Source: JANNNF01 sp040385825 (GTDB taxonomy: Bacteria > Pseudomonadota > Alphaproteobacteria > Rhodobacterales > Rhodobacteraceae). From it: 64,000 nucleotides of DNA. How positions within the stretch are numbered: the stretch's first letter is position 1; each line of letters opens with the position of its first letter. The stretch covers positions 1 to 64,000 of the forward strand of contig JAZKGQ010000018.1 in assembly GCA_040385825.1 (NCBI GenBank), given 5' to 3'. The position numbers were made by a program, and so were the translations under genes. The notes beneath the pieces are model-generated. The model saw nothing but the letters and a program-made list of their open reading frames with translations, made no database searches and was not told the origin of the DNA. Of this stretch, positions 43,176 to 51,200 are shown in pieces.

Positions 43176-44951
43176 TCAGTCTTCCTCGAACGGATCCCAT
43201 TCGTCTTCCACCTCGGGCAAGGCCTCGGCGGCGGCGGTCGCGGCCATCGCCTCGACCGTGCGGATGTCGGTGATCCTGGCCCCCGGAAACGCCGCCATCA
43301 CCGCCTGCACCATCGGGTTTTCCATCGCTTCGGCGCGGGCGGCGGTGGCTTCGGCGTCGCGGTCCTCGGCCAGGGTGGGCGCCCCGCCGGAACTGACCAC
43401 CGACACGCCCCACCGGCTGCCCGTCCAGGCCTGCAACCGCTGCGACAGACGGGCGGCAAAATCGGGCGAGGCTTGCGGGGTCGGCTCAAACTCGATCCGT
43501 CCGGGCGAATAGCGCACAAGCCGCAGGCAGGTTTCCACCTCGACCAGCAGGGTCATGTCGCGCTTTTCGCGGATCAGATCGACGACGGCATCAAAGCTGG
43601 CCAGCATCGGCGCGGCATCCGTCTGCAGCGCCACGGCCTGACCGCCCTGCATCACCGGGCCGCGCACAGGGGCGTTTGTCGGGGCGCTTGGGGCCATCCG
43701 CATCGGCGCATGAACCATGCCACCGCCACCGCCAGGCGCACCGCCCGCGACCGGGCCACTTTGTGCGGGCGTGGGCGAGGTCGATTGCAGCCGTTTGATC
43801 AGCAGTTCCGGGTCGGGCAGGTCGGACACATGGGTCAGGCGGATCACGGCCATTTCGGCGGCCATCATCGCGTTCGGGGCAAGGGCCACTTCCTCCAGCG
43901 ATTTCAGCAGCATCTGCCATGTGCGTGACAGCACCCGCATCGGCAGGCGCGCGGCCATATCGAGGCCCCGCAGGCGCTCATCCGGCGGGGTGGTCGGGTC
44001 TTCGGCGGCGGCGGGCGTGATCTTGATGACCGAAATCCAATGGGCGATCTCGGCCAGATCGCGCAGCACGGCCATCGGGTCGGCGCCGTCGGCATATTGC
44101 GCCGACAGCTCCTCCAGCGCCTGTGCGGCATCGCCGCGCATCACCAGATCGAACAGATCCAGCACCCGGCCCCGGTCGGCCAGCCCCAGCATCGCGCGCA
44201 CCTGCGCTGCCGATGTTTCCCCCGCGCCATGCGCAATCGCCTGATCCATCAGGCTCATGGCGTCGCGCACCGACCCTTCGGCCGCGCGGGTGATCAGCGC
44301 CATGGCATCGGGGGCGAGGCTGGCATTTTCCAGCGCCGCCACCCGCGCCAGATGGGCCATCATGACCTCAGGCTCGATGCGTTTCAGATCGAACCGCTGA
44401 CAGCGCGACAGCACGGTGACGGGCACCTTGCGGATCTCGGTGGTGGCAAAGATGAATTTCACATGGGCAGGCGGTTCTTCCAGCGTCTTCAACAGCGCGT
44501 TGAACGCGTTGGTCGACAGCATGTGCACTTCGTCGATGATATAGATCTTGTAGCGCGCGGATGCCGCCCGATAGTGAACGGAATCAATGATTTCGCGGAT
44601 GTCGCCCACCCCGGTACGCGAGGCTGCGTCCATCTCCATCACATCGACATGGCGGCCTTCGGCGATGGACCGGCAGGTGTCGCACAGCCCGCAGGGTTCG
44701 GTCGTCGGCCCCCCGCTGCCATCCGGGCCGGTACAGTTCAGCCCCTTGGCGATGATCCGCGCGGTGGTGGTCTTGCCCACCCCCCGCACGCCCGTCATCA
44801 CAAAGGCATGGGCAATGCGGTCGGCGGCAAAGGCGTTCTTCAGCGTGCGCACCATTGCCTCCTGGCCGATCAGGTCGGCAAAGGTCTGGGGGCGGTACTT
44901 GCGGGCCAGAACCTGATAGGCGGGCATCTGAGGGGCGGGGGTGTCGGACAT
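43176..44951 (-). CDS. dnaX: DNA polymerase III subunit gamma/tau
   Basis: A 591-aa clamp-loader ATPase. It has Walker A (GVRGVGKTTTARI), a zinc-binding region (CTGPDGSGG with CGLCDTC), Walker B (YIIDEVHMLS) and sensor 1 (LSRCQRFDLKRI). The tau-like C-terminal part, with a Gly/Ala/Pro linker around residue 400 (GGAPGGGGG), ends in an acidic tail (EVEDEWDPFEED). ATG 44951 has AAAGG at six bases; the in-frame ATG at 44957 is too close to it. No programmed-frameshift slippery run was noticed. Confidence 0.96.
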   Translation of the reverse strand: MSDTPAPQMPAYQVLARKYRPQTFADLIGQEAMVRTLKNAFAADRIAHAFVMTGVRGVGKTTTARIIAKGLNCTGPDGSGGPTTEPCGLCDTCRSIAEGRHVDVMEMDAASRTGVGDIREIIDSVHYRAASARYKIYIIDEVHMLSTNAFNALLKTLEEPPAHVKFIFATTEIRKVPVTVLSRCQRFDLKRIEPEVMMAHLARVAALENASLAPDAMALITRAAEGSVRDAMSLMDQAIAHGAGETSAAQVRAMLGLADRGRVLDLFDLVMRGDAAQALEELSAQYADGADPMAVLRDLAEIAHWISVIKITPAAAEDPTTPPDERLRGLDMAARLPMRVLSRTWQMLLKSLEEVALAPNAMMAAEMAVIRLTHVSDLPDPELLIKRLQSTSPTPAQSGPVAGGAPGGGGGMVHAPMRMAPSAPTNAPVRGPVMQGGQAVALQTDAAPMLASFDAVVDLIREKRDMTLLVEVETCLRLVRYSPGRIEFEPTPQASPDFAARLSQRLQAWTGSRWGVSVVSSGGAPTLAEDRDAEATAARAEAMENPMVQAVMAAFPGARITDIRTVEAMAATAAAEALPEVEDEWDPFEED

Positions 44952-45077
44952 GGGCATCCTTTGGCTTGGGGTCCAGTCTAGAACGTGTCAGTCCGGGCGG
45001 CAACCGCTGTGGGCGCGGTTTGCCAAATGACGGCTTCGTGGGTTGTGGCGGCGGGGCGGCTGGGGCAAAATCGGCGG

Positions 45078-46991
45078 ATGATGCATCTGCGCGCCCTGTT
45101 GATCGCCCTGTCGCTGTCCCCCTTGCCCGTCGCGGCGCAAGAGTCGGTGGCGTTGAAAACCGCGCTTTCGGTGGCGGCGACCAAGGATTGGGACGGGGCG
45201 CTGGCCATCACCTCGGGCCTGGGCCGCGAGGTCATCGAATGGCAGCGCCTGCGCAGCGGCGAGGGCACGCTGACCGACTATGAGGCGTTTCTGACCCGCA
45301 ACCCCGATTGGCCCGGCCTGCCCCTGCTGGTGAAAAAGGGCGAGGTGGCGGTGGCGCGGTCGACCAGCCCGGACCGCATCACCGCCTATTTCGCGACGGC
45401 ACGGCCCGCCACCGGGGCCGGGGCCGTGGCGCTGGTGCGCGCCTACATGGCCCTGGGTCAGGTTGGCCCCGCCGAGGCCGAGGCCATGCGGGCCTGGGCC
45501 AACCTGCCCTTTGCCGCCGAGGATGAGGCCGCGTTGCTGGCCCTGGCCCCCGATGCCCTGGCGCTGGTGCATGAGGTGCGGCTGGACCGTCTGCTGTGGC
45601 AGGATCGCCGGGCCGAGGCGCGCCGGATGATCCCGCGCGTGTCGCAGGGCTGGGCCGCGCTGGCCGCCGCGCGCATGGCGCTGCGTGCCCAGGGGCCGGG
45701 CACGACCGCGCTGGTCAATGCGGTGCCACCGGCACTGGCCAATGACCCCGGACTGGCGTTCGAGCGGTTTCAGTGGCGGATGAAGCAGGACTTGTCCGAC
45801 GAGGCGCTGGCCCTGCTGACCGAACGCAGTGCCAGTGCCGCAAGCCTTGGCGATCCGGCCATGTGGGCGGACCGCCGCGCCGTGCTGGCCCGCGCCCTGA
45901 TGCGCGAGGGCCGCGCCGCCGAGGCCTACCGCACCGCCGCCAGCCATCACCTGACCTCGGGGGCCGATTACGCCGATCTCGAATTTCTGGCGGGCTTCAT
46001 TGCGCTGCGCAAGCTGAACGACCCCGCCACCGCTCTGACCCATTTCCAGCGGCTGGAGGCTGCGGTTTCCACGCCCATCAGCCTGTCGCGGGCGCTCTAT
46101 TGGCAGGGCCGCGCGCTGGAGGCCGCGGGGCAGCCCTCTGCCCCCGCCTATACGCGTGCCGCAGCGCATCAGACCGCCTATTACGGTCTGCTTGCGTCGG
46201 AAAAGCTGGGTGCGCCGCTGTCTGCCGCGCTGATCGCCGACAGCGCCCCGGCCGACTGGCGCAAGGCGGCCTTCGCGCAATCCTCGGTCATGCAGGCGGG
46301 GCTTTTGCTGCTGAAGGCGGGCGACAGGACGCTGGCGAAGCGGTTTTTCCTGCAACTGGGCGAAAGCCTTGGCGCGGGCGAGCTGGACCAGTTGTCCGAT
46401 GCCATGCTGCAACTGGGCGAACCTCATATCGCGGTGCTGATCGGCAAGGCGGCGGCAGAGCGGGGCATCATCCTGCCCCGCGCCTATTACCCGGTGCCGG
46501 GCTTTGTGCCCGAGGGTCTGGCGGTCAGCCGGGCTCTGGCGCTGGCCATTTCGCGGCGCGAGTCGGAATTCGACCCCGCCGCCCGCAGCCCGGCGGATGC
46601 GCGCGGGTTGATGCAGGTGCTGCCCGGCACCGCCAAGCTGATGGCCACCCGGCTGGGCCTGCCTTATGTCGGCGGCAACTTGACGGCGGACCCGGCCTAC
46701 AACGTCAAGCTGGGGGCGGCCTATCTGGCGCAGATGGCCGAGGAATTCGGGCCGTCGGTGGCCCTGATCGCATCGGGCTACAACGCAGGCCCCGGCAGGC
46801 CGCGCCGCTGGATCACCGAATTCGGCGACCCGCGACGCGCCGATGTGGATGTGATCGACTGGGTGGAAACCATCCCCTTCACCGAAACCCGCACCTATGT
46901 CATGCGGGTGGTCGAAGGCGTGGTGATCTACCGCGCCAAGCTGCGCGGCGATGTGGGCGAGGTGCGGGTGACGGCAGAGTTGAAAGGGTAG
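45078..46991 (+). CDS. Soluble lytic murein transglycosylase
   Basis: A 637-aa periplasmic enzyme that cleaves peptidoglycan glycan strands to anhydro-muropeptides. A signal peptide spans residues 1 to about 20 (MMHLRALLIALSLSPLPVAA). A long helical superhelix follows, then a C-terminal SLT domain with catalytic Glu in ALAISRRESEFDPAA, ARGLMQVLPGTA and ASGYNAGPGRPRRWI. Either of two adjacent ATG codons (45078, 45081) may be used. It is divergent from dnaX and ends inside the inverted repeat at 46989-47070. Confidence 0.92.
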   Translation: MMHLRALLIALSLSPLPVAAQESVALKTALSVAATKDWDGALAITSGLGREVIEWQRLRSGEGTLTDYEAFLTRNPDWPGLPLLVKKGEVAVARSTSPDRITAYFATARPATGAGAVALVRAYMALGQVGPAEAEAMRAWANLPFAAEDEAALLALAPDALALVHEVRLDRLLWQDRRAEARRMIPRVSQGWAALAAARMALRAQGPGTTALVNAVPPALANDPGLAFERFQWRMKQDLSDEALALLTERSASAASLGDPAMWADRRAVLARALMREGRAAEAYRTAASHHLTSGADYADLEFLAGFIALRKLNDPATALTHFQRLEAAVSTPISLSRALYWQGRALEAAGQPSAPAYTRAAAHQTAYYGLLASEKLGAPLSAALIADSAPADWRKAAFAQSSVMQAGLLLLKAGDRTLAKRFFLQLGESLGAGELDQLSDAMLQLGEPHIAVLIGKAAAERGIILPRAYYPVPGFVPEGLAVSRALALAISRRESEFDPAARSPADARGLMQVLPGTAKLMATRLGLPYVGGNLTADPAYNVKLGAAYLAQMAEEFGPSVALIASGYNAGPGRPRRWITEFGDPRRADVDVIDWVETIPFTETRTYVMRVVEGVVIYRAKLRGDVGEVRVTAELKG

Positions 46992-47070
46992 GGCGGGGTT
47001 CACCCCGCCGCAGGCCTGCCGCCACCGATACGCCTTGCCGGGGGCCGACGGCGGGGTGAACCCCGCCCTA
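46989..47070. repeat. 22-bp perfect inverted repeat containing both stop codons
   Basis: Arms 46989-47010 and 47049-47070 are exact reverse complements. Each arm starts with the TAG stop of its own gene (transglycosylase on plus, FAD oxidoreductase on minus). Each arm can also fold on itself (GGCGGGG, loop TTCA, CCCCGCC). It is plausibly a bidirectional terminator or a mobile palindromic element. Confidence 0.8.
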
Positions 47071-48093
47071 CGGGCGAAATCCGTCCGGGATGGCATCGTG
47101 CCCGTCCAGCACCAGATCGGCCATCACCTGCGCCACCTTGGGGGCCATGCCGAAGCCGATCTTGAACCCGCCATTGGCGACGAACACGCCGTGACGGCCC
47201 GGCCAGACCCCCAACAGCGGCGCGCGGGATTTCGAGCGCGGGCGGATGCCGGACCAGCGGGCCACGACCTCTGCCCCGGCAAGCACCGGCAGCGCGGCAA
47301 TCGCGCGGGCGTGCAGGGCGTGAAGCTGATCATCCACGCCGTCCTGCGTCCATAGGGTTTCCGATGTGGACCCGACCGCCACCGTGCCATCCGCATGCGG
47401 CACGATGTGCAGCCCGTCGGCAAACAGTTGCGGGGCATCGGGCGCGTCATGCCGCAGGGCCAGCGCCTGCCCCTTCACCCCCGTCCCCATGTCGCGCCCC
47501 AGATCGGCCGACAGGGCGCGCAAACCCGCCACCCCGGTCGCATGGATCACAGCACCCTCATCCTGCACATCACCCAGCACAACCTCGGCCCCCGCCGCCC
47601 GAAGCGCCGCGACCAGCGCCGCCAGCGCCATCTGCGGGTGCAGCCGCGCGCACAGGGTATCGCGCACGAGGTAGCCCGAGGGCGAAGACGGCTCCCACGC
47701 CCCCCCCGTCACCGGCACCACCAGCCAGTCGGCCCGCCCCTGCCACAACGCGGCCGCAGATACCCCCCTTGCGCGCGCCATGTCCACCGCCGCCACATCG
47801 GCCAGGGGTTGCAGCCGACCCGTGCGGGCATAGCCAGACGGCAGGCCCGACGCGGCCTCGACCGCCGCCCACCAGCCTTTGGCCATCAGCAGGCTGTCCA
47901 GTTGAAACGCCTTCTTCGGGTTCCACTGTTCGGGCACATGCGGGGCCATCGCGCCCACCAGCCCGCCCGACGACCCCGCCCCGATGCCCTGCGTGTCAAC
48001 CACCCGCACCCGCGCGCCGCGCTGCACGCAGGCCCAGGCGATGGACAGGCCAAAGATCCCCGCCCCCCGCACCGTCAGATCGACCCTTGCCAT
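47068..48093 (-). CDS. FAD-dependent oxidoreductase, MnmC oxidase-domain-like
   Basis: A 341-aa DAO-type flavoprotein with an N-terminal dinucleotide-binding site (VRGAGIFGLSIAWACVQRGARV) and GSSGGLVGAMAPHVPEQWNP. The latter resembles the oxidase half of bifunctional MnmC, which removes the carboxymethyl group from cmnm5(s2)U34 in tRNA. It diverges by 48 bp from mnmD, the methyltransferase half. The pairing makes the tRNA-modification role likely, but DadA/glycine-oxidase-like functions are not excluded by sequence alone. Confidence 0.8.
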   Translation of the reverse strand: MARVDLTVRGAGIFGLSIAWACVQRGARVRVVDTQGIGAGSSGGLVGAMAPHVPEQWNPKKAFQLDSLLMAKGWWAAVEAASGLPSGYARTGRLQPLADVAAVDMARARGVSAAALWQGRADWLVVPVTGGAWEPSSPSGYLVRDTLCARLHPQMALAALVAALRAAGAEVVLGDVQDEGAVIHATGVAGLRALSADLGRDMGTGVKGQALALRHDAPDAPQLFADGLHIVPHADGTVAVGSTSETLWTQDGVDDQLHALHARAIAALPVLAGAEVVARWSGIRPRSKSRAPLLGVWPGRHGVFVANGGFKIGFGMAPKVAQVMADLVLDGHDAIPDGFRP

Positions 48094-48141
48094 TCCCCGC
48101 GCCCTTCATCATGCATGCCGCACGGCAAGGACGTATCTGAA

Positions 48142-48810
48142 ATGACCCCCACCGAACAGGGCAGCCCAGTCGATTGGAAGGATGGCATCCTTCCGGTGTC
48201 GCGCCGCTTTGACGACCCCTATTTCTCGATCCACGATGGGCTGGCAGAGACGCAGCATGTCTATCTGGCGGGCAACGGGTTGCCGGGGCGGCTGTGCGAC
48301 GGGTTTCAGATTGCCGAACTGGGCTTTGGCACCGGTCTGACCCTGCTGGCCACGCTGCTGGCCCACACCGGGCCGGGCCGCGTTCATTACACCAGCTTTG
48401 AGGCCTACCCCCTGCCCGCCACCGATATTGCCCGCGCCTTGCAGGCTTTTCCGCAGGCTCTGGCGGTGGCTGGCCCGTTTCTGGACCAATGGGCCGCCGG
48501 GGCCACCACGATCGACCTTGGCCCCATCACCGCGACCATCATCCTTGGCGATGCGCGCGACACCTTGCCCGCGTGGAATGGTCGCGCCGATGCCTGGTAT
48601 CTGGACGGGTTTTCCCCCGCCAAGAACCCCGAGCTTTGGTCGCCCGACCTGATGCGCGCCGTCGCCCGCCACACCGCGCCGCAGGGCACATTTGCCACCT
48701 ACACCGCCGCAGGCCATGTGCGGCGCGCGCTGTCGGATGCAGGGTTCACCGTGCAGCGCCAACCCGGCTTCGGCCACAAACGCCACATGACGACCGGAGT
48801 GCTGACATGA
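48142..48810 (+). CDS. mnmD: tRNA (5-methylaminomethyl-2-thiouridine) methyltransferase MnmD
   Basis: A 222-aa SAM-dependent methyltransferase matching the N-terminal half of MnmC. It methylates nm5(s2)U34 to mnm5(s2)U34 in the anticodon loop. FDDPYFSIHDGLAETQHVYL is the family's opening signature, AELGFGTGLTLL is the SAM site, and YLDGFSPAKNPELW and GFGHKRHM complete it. ATG 48142 is preferred (AAGGA upstream); 48115 is possible. It overlaps the following transporter gene as ATGA. Confidence 0.92.
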   Translation: MTPTEQGSPVDWKDGILPVSRRFDDPYFSIHDGLAETQHVYLAGNGLPGRLCDGFQIAELGFGTGLTLLATLLAHTGPGRVHYTSFEAYPLPATDIARALQAFPQALAVAGPFLDQWAAGATTIDLGPITATIILGDARDTLPAWNGRADAWYLDGFSPAKNPELWSPDLMRAVARHTAPQGTFATYTAAGHVRRALSDAGFTVQRQPGFGHKRHMTTGVLT

Positions 48811-49688
48811 CCGCCAATCCTCGCCGGGGCATCTGGCTGATGATCGCCGCCGTTGCGGCCTTTGCCGCCCAGGACGGGTTTTCGCGCTATCTGGCAGGCA
48901 CCTACAATACGCTGATGATCGTGATGCTGCGCTATTGGGTCTTTGCGGCCTTTGTGATCATCCTCGCCCTGCGCCGCCCCGAAGGCTTCCGGGCCGCCAT
49001 CGCCTCGCACCATCCGGTGGCGCACGGGGTGCGGGCCGTGCTGCTGGTGGCCGAGATCTGCCTGATCGTCTGGGGCTATACCCTGATCGGGCTGATCGAA
49101 AGCCACGCGATCTTTGCCATCTGCCCGCTGCTGGTGGTGGCCTTGTCCGGGCCGGTGCTGGGCGAGCGGATAAGCTGGCAACGCTGGGCCGCCGTGGCCG
49201 CAGGGATGGTCGGCGTGGTGGTGATCCTGCGGCCCGGTGCGGGGGTGTTTTCCTGGCCCGCGCTGCTGCCGCTGGCGTCGGCCCTGATGTTTGCGACCTA
49301 TTCCATCCTGACCCGCCTGACCACGCGCGATGAACCCACCTTTCCCGCCTTCTTCTGGCCTGCCGTCATCGGCGTGGTGCTGATCACCGCCATCGGCCTG
49401 CCGCAATGGCAGCCGATTGCCCCGGCCGACATGCCGCTTGTCGCCATCTATGCCGCGATTTCAGTGTTCTCGCACTGGTTGCTGCTGAAATGCTACGAGG
49501 CTGCCGAGGCCTCGCGCGTGCAGCCCTATGCCTATCTGCAAATCGTGTTCGTCACCCTGATCGGCCTGACGGTGTATGGCGAGGTGCTGGCGCTGCCGGT
49601 GGCCATCGGCACCGCAATCGTCGTTGCCGCCGGGCTGTATGCCCTGTGGCAGGAACCCCGCAAACCCGTCGAGAAAGCCCTGACATGA
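48807..49688 (+). CDS. EamA-type DMT transporter (first of tandem pair)
   Basis: A 293-aa inner-membrane protein with ten helices in two EamA repeats (GIWLMIAAVAAFAAQDGFSRYL, VVVILRPGAGVFSWPALLPL). It overlaps mnmD by 4 bp and the next transporter by 4 bp. It is clearly paralogous to the next gene product: both share the LGIWLMIA/GIWLMIA start, AQDG/MQDG, LIESHAIF/LVESHAVF and the ending VVAAGLYALW/IVAAGLFTLW. Substrate unknown. Confidence 0.88.
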   Translation: MTANPRRGIWLMIAAVAAFAAQDGFSRYLAGTYNTLMIVMLRYWVFAAFVIILALRRPEGFRAAIASHHPVAHGVRAVLLVAEICLIVWGYTLIGLIESHAIFAICPLLVVALSGPVLGERISWQRWAAVAAGMVGVVVILRPGAGVFSWPALLPLASALMFATYSILTRLTTRDEPTFPAFFWPAVIGVVLITAIGLPQWQPIAPADMPLVAIYAAISVFSHWLLLKCYEAAEASRVQPYAYLQIVFVTLIGLTVYGEVLALPVAIGTAIVVAAGLYALWQEPRKPVEKALT

Positions 49689-50569
49689 GCGTGCAGCAAA
49701 ACACCAAACTCGGCATCTGGCTGATGATCGCGACCACCTTCATCTTCGCGATGCAGGACGGCATCTCGCGCCATCTGGCGGGCAATTACAACGTGCTGAT
49801 GGTGGTGATGATCCGCTACTGGTTCTTTGCGCTGTTCGTGATTGCGGTTGCGGCGCGCAAACCGGGGGGGCTGCGGGCGGCGTTCGGCACGGCGCATCCG
49901 GTGTTGCAGACCACGCGCGGCGTGCTGCTGGCGGCCGAGGTCTGCGTGATGATCGTGGCCTTCACCACGCTTGGGCTGGTCGAAAGCCACGCGGTGTTCA
50001 CCGCCTACCCGCTGCTGGTGGCGGCCTTGTCGGGGCCGATCCTGGGCGAGAAGGTGGGCTGGCGGCGCTGGACGGCGATCGGCTTTGGCTTTGTCGGCGT
50101 GCTGGTCATTCTGCAACCGGGGTCGGCGGTGTTTTCGCCTGCCGCGCTGATCCCCTTTGCGGCGGCGGCCATGTTCGCGGTTTACGGCCTGCTGACCCGC
50201 TATGTCGGGCGGCGCGATGCGGCGTCGATCAGCTTTTTCTGGACCGGCATCGTCGGCGCCATCGCCATGACCTTCGTGGGCCTGTGGTATTGGGAGCCGA
50301 TGACCGCCACCGACTGGGGCTGGATGGCCGTGCTGTGCTGCACCGCCTGCCTTGGCCACTGGCTGCTGATCCGCAGCTACGAGGTGGCCGAAGCGTCCGA
50401 GGTGCAACCCTTTGCCTATCTGCAACTGGTGTTCGCCTCGATCCTTGGCATCACCCTGTTCGGCGAGGCGCTGCGCGGCAATGTGGTGATCGGGGCGGGG
50501 GTGATCGTCGCCGCCGGGTTGTTCACCCTGTGGCGGCAACGGGTGCGGGCGAAGGCCGGGCTGTCATAG
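49685..50569 (+). CDS. EamA-type DMT transporter (second of tandem pair)
   Basis: A 294-aa paralogue of the preceding protein with the same ten-helix layout (KLGIWLMIATTFIFAMQDGISR, FVGVLVILQPGSAVFSP). An ATGA overlap couples it to the first copy. Its 3' end overlaps the convergent FMN reductase by 47 bp. The pair may form a hetero-oligomer or have diverged in substrate; no evidence favours either. Confidence 0.88.
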   Translation: MSVQQNTKLGIWLMIATTFIFAMQDGISRHLAGNYNVLMVVMIRYWFFALFVIAVAARKPGGLRAAFGTAHPVLQTTRGVLLAAEVCVMIVAFTTLGLVESHAVFTAYPLLVAALSGPILGEKVGWRRWTAIGFGFVGVLVILQPGSAVFSPAALIPFAAAAMFAVYGLLTRYVGRRDAASISFFWTGIVGAIAMTFVGLWYWEPMTATDWGWMAVLCCTACLGHWLLIRSYEVAEASEVQPFAYLQLVFASILGITLFGEALRGNVVIGAGVIVAAGLFTLWRQRVRAKAGLS

Positions 50570-51086
50570 CCCGCAGGTCGGCCATCAGCTCGGTCAGGGC
50601 CTTGACGGACCTTGGATCTTTCAGGCGGCCCTGGTCGTCGAAGGCGTTGCCGCTGTCGGCGATCATCACCTCTGGCCCCGGCAGCACGACGGGACGAAAC
50701 GGGTTCAGGCACAGGCGCAGCGAATATTGCGACCGCTCGCCCCCCGCACGGCCACTCGACGCCGACAGGATCGCCACCGGCTTGTCGCGCCATGGTCCGC
50801 CCTTGGTGCGGCTGACCCAGTCGAGCGCGTTTTTCAGCACGCCGGACAGCGCCTTGTTGTATTCGGGCGTGCTGATGATCACCGCATCGGCAGCGGCGAT
50901 CTGGTCGGCGAGGGTTTGCACCTGTGCCGGAATGCCCTTGGCCTCTAGGTCACCGTCATAGAGCGGCAGGTGCAGGTCGGCGTCGATATGGTCTGCCGCG
51001 CCGAACAGCCTTTGTGCCTCGGTCAGCAGCAGGCGGTTGGTCGAGGCCTGGCGCAGCGCGCCGCAGATGCCGAGGACGTTTATCAT
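50523..51086 (-). CDS. NADPH-dependent FMN reductase-family protein
   Basis: A 187-aa flavodoxin-like protein with the FMN phosphate loop GALRQASTNRLLL and STPEYNKALSGVLKNALDWVSR, the hallmark of NAD(P)H:FMN/quinone reductases such as ChrR/YieF. The start MINVLGICG at 51086 is preferred to the longer frame at 51143. It faces away from the ThDP enzyme across a promoter region holding the GTTTGATCAAAC palindrome. It likely reduces quinones, chromate or azo compounds. Confidence 0.9.
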   Translation of the reverse strand: MINVLGICGALRQASTNRLLLTEAQRLFGAADHIDADLHLPLYDGDLEAKGIPAQVQTLADQIAAADAVIISTPEYNKALSGVLKNALDWVSRTKGGPWRDKPVAILSASSGRAGGERSQYSLRLCLNPFRPVVLPGPEVMIADSGNAFDDQGRLKDPRSVKALTELMADLRAMTARPSPAPVAATG

Positions 51087-51172
51087 GGCGTGCCTTTGTG
51101 ATGGTTTTGCGCAGCCTAGCGGCTGGACAGGCAGTTGCAACAAGGCTTGCCCCTGCCGCTGGTGCGGTTAGT

Positions 51173-51184
51173 GTTTGATCAAAC
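51173..51184. promoter_or_regulatory. Perfect 12-bp palindrome GTTTGATCAAAC
   Basis: It lies in the divergent gap between the FMN reductase (start 51086) and the ThDP enzyme (start 51201), only 16 bp before the latter's ATG. The position fits an operator that represses the ThDP gene. It does not match the spaced FNR consensus. Confidence 0.35.
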
Positions 51185-51200
51185 GAACCGGGGGTAAAAC

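Noticed and set aside
44988..47096. A 702-codon open frame antisense to the lytic transglycosylase
   Set aside because: It has shadow composition and no recognisable motif, while the sense frame has a signal peptide and SLT catalytic motifs.
47395..48141. Upstream extension of the mnmD frame across the FAD oxidoreductase
   Set aside because: It is an Arg/His/Pro-rich shadow of the minus-strand gene; MnmD homology begins right after 48142.
51173..51184. FNR/FnrL site
   Set aside because: The FnrL consensus is TTGAT-N4-ATCAA; here the arms are contiguous (TTTGATCAAA) without the four-base spacer.
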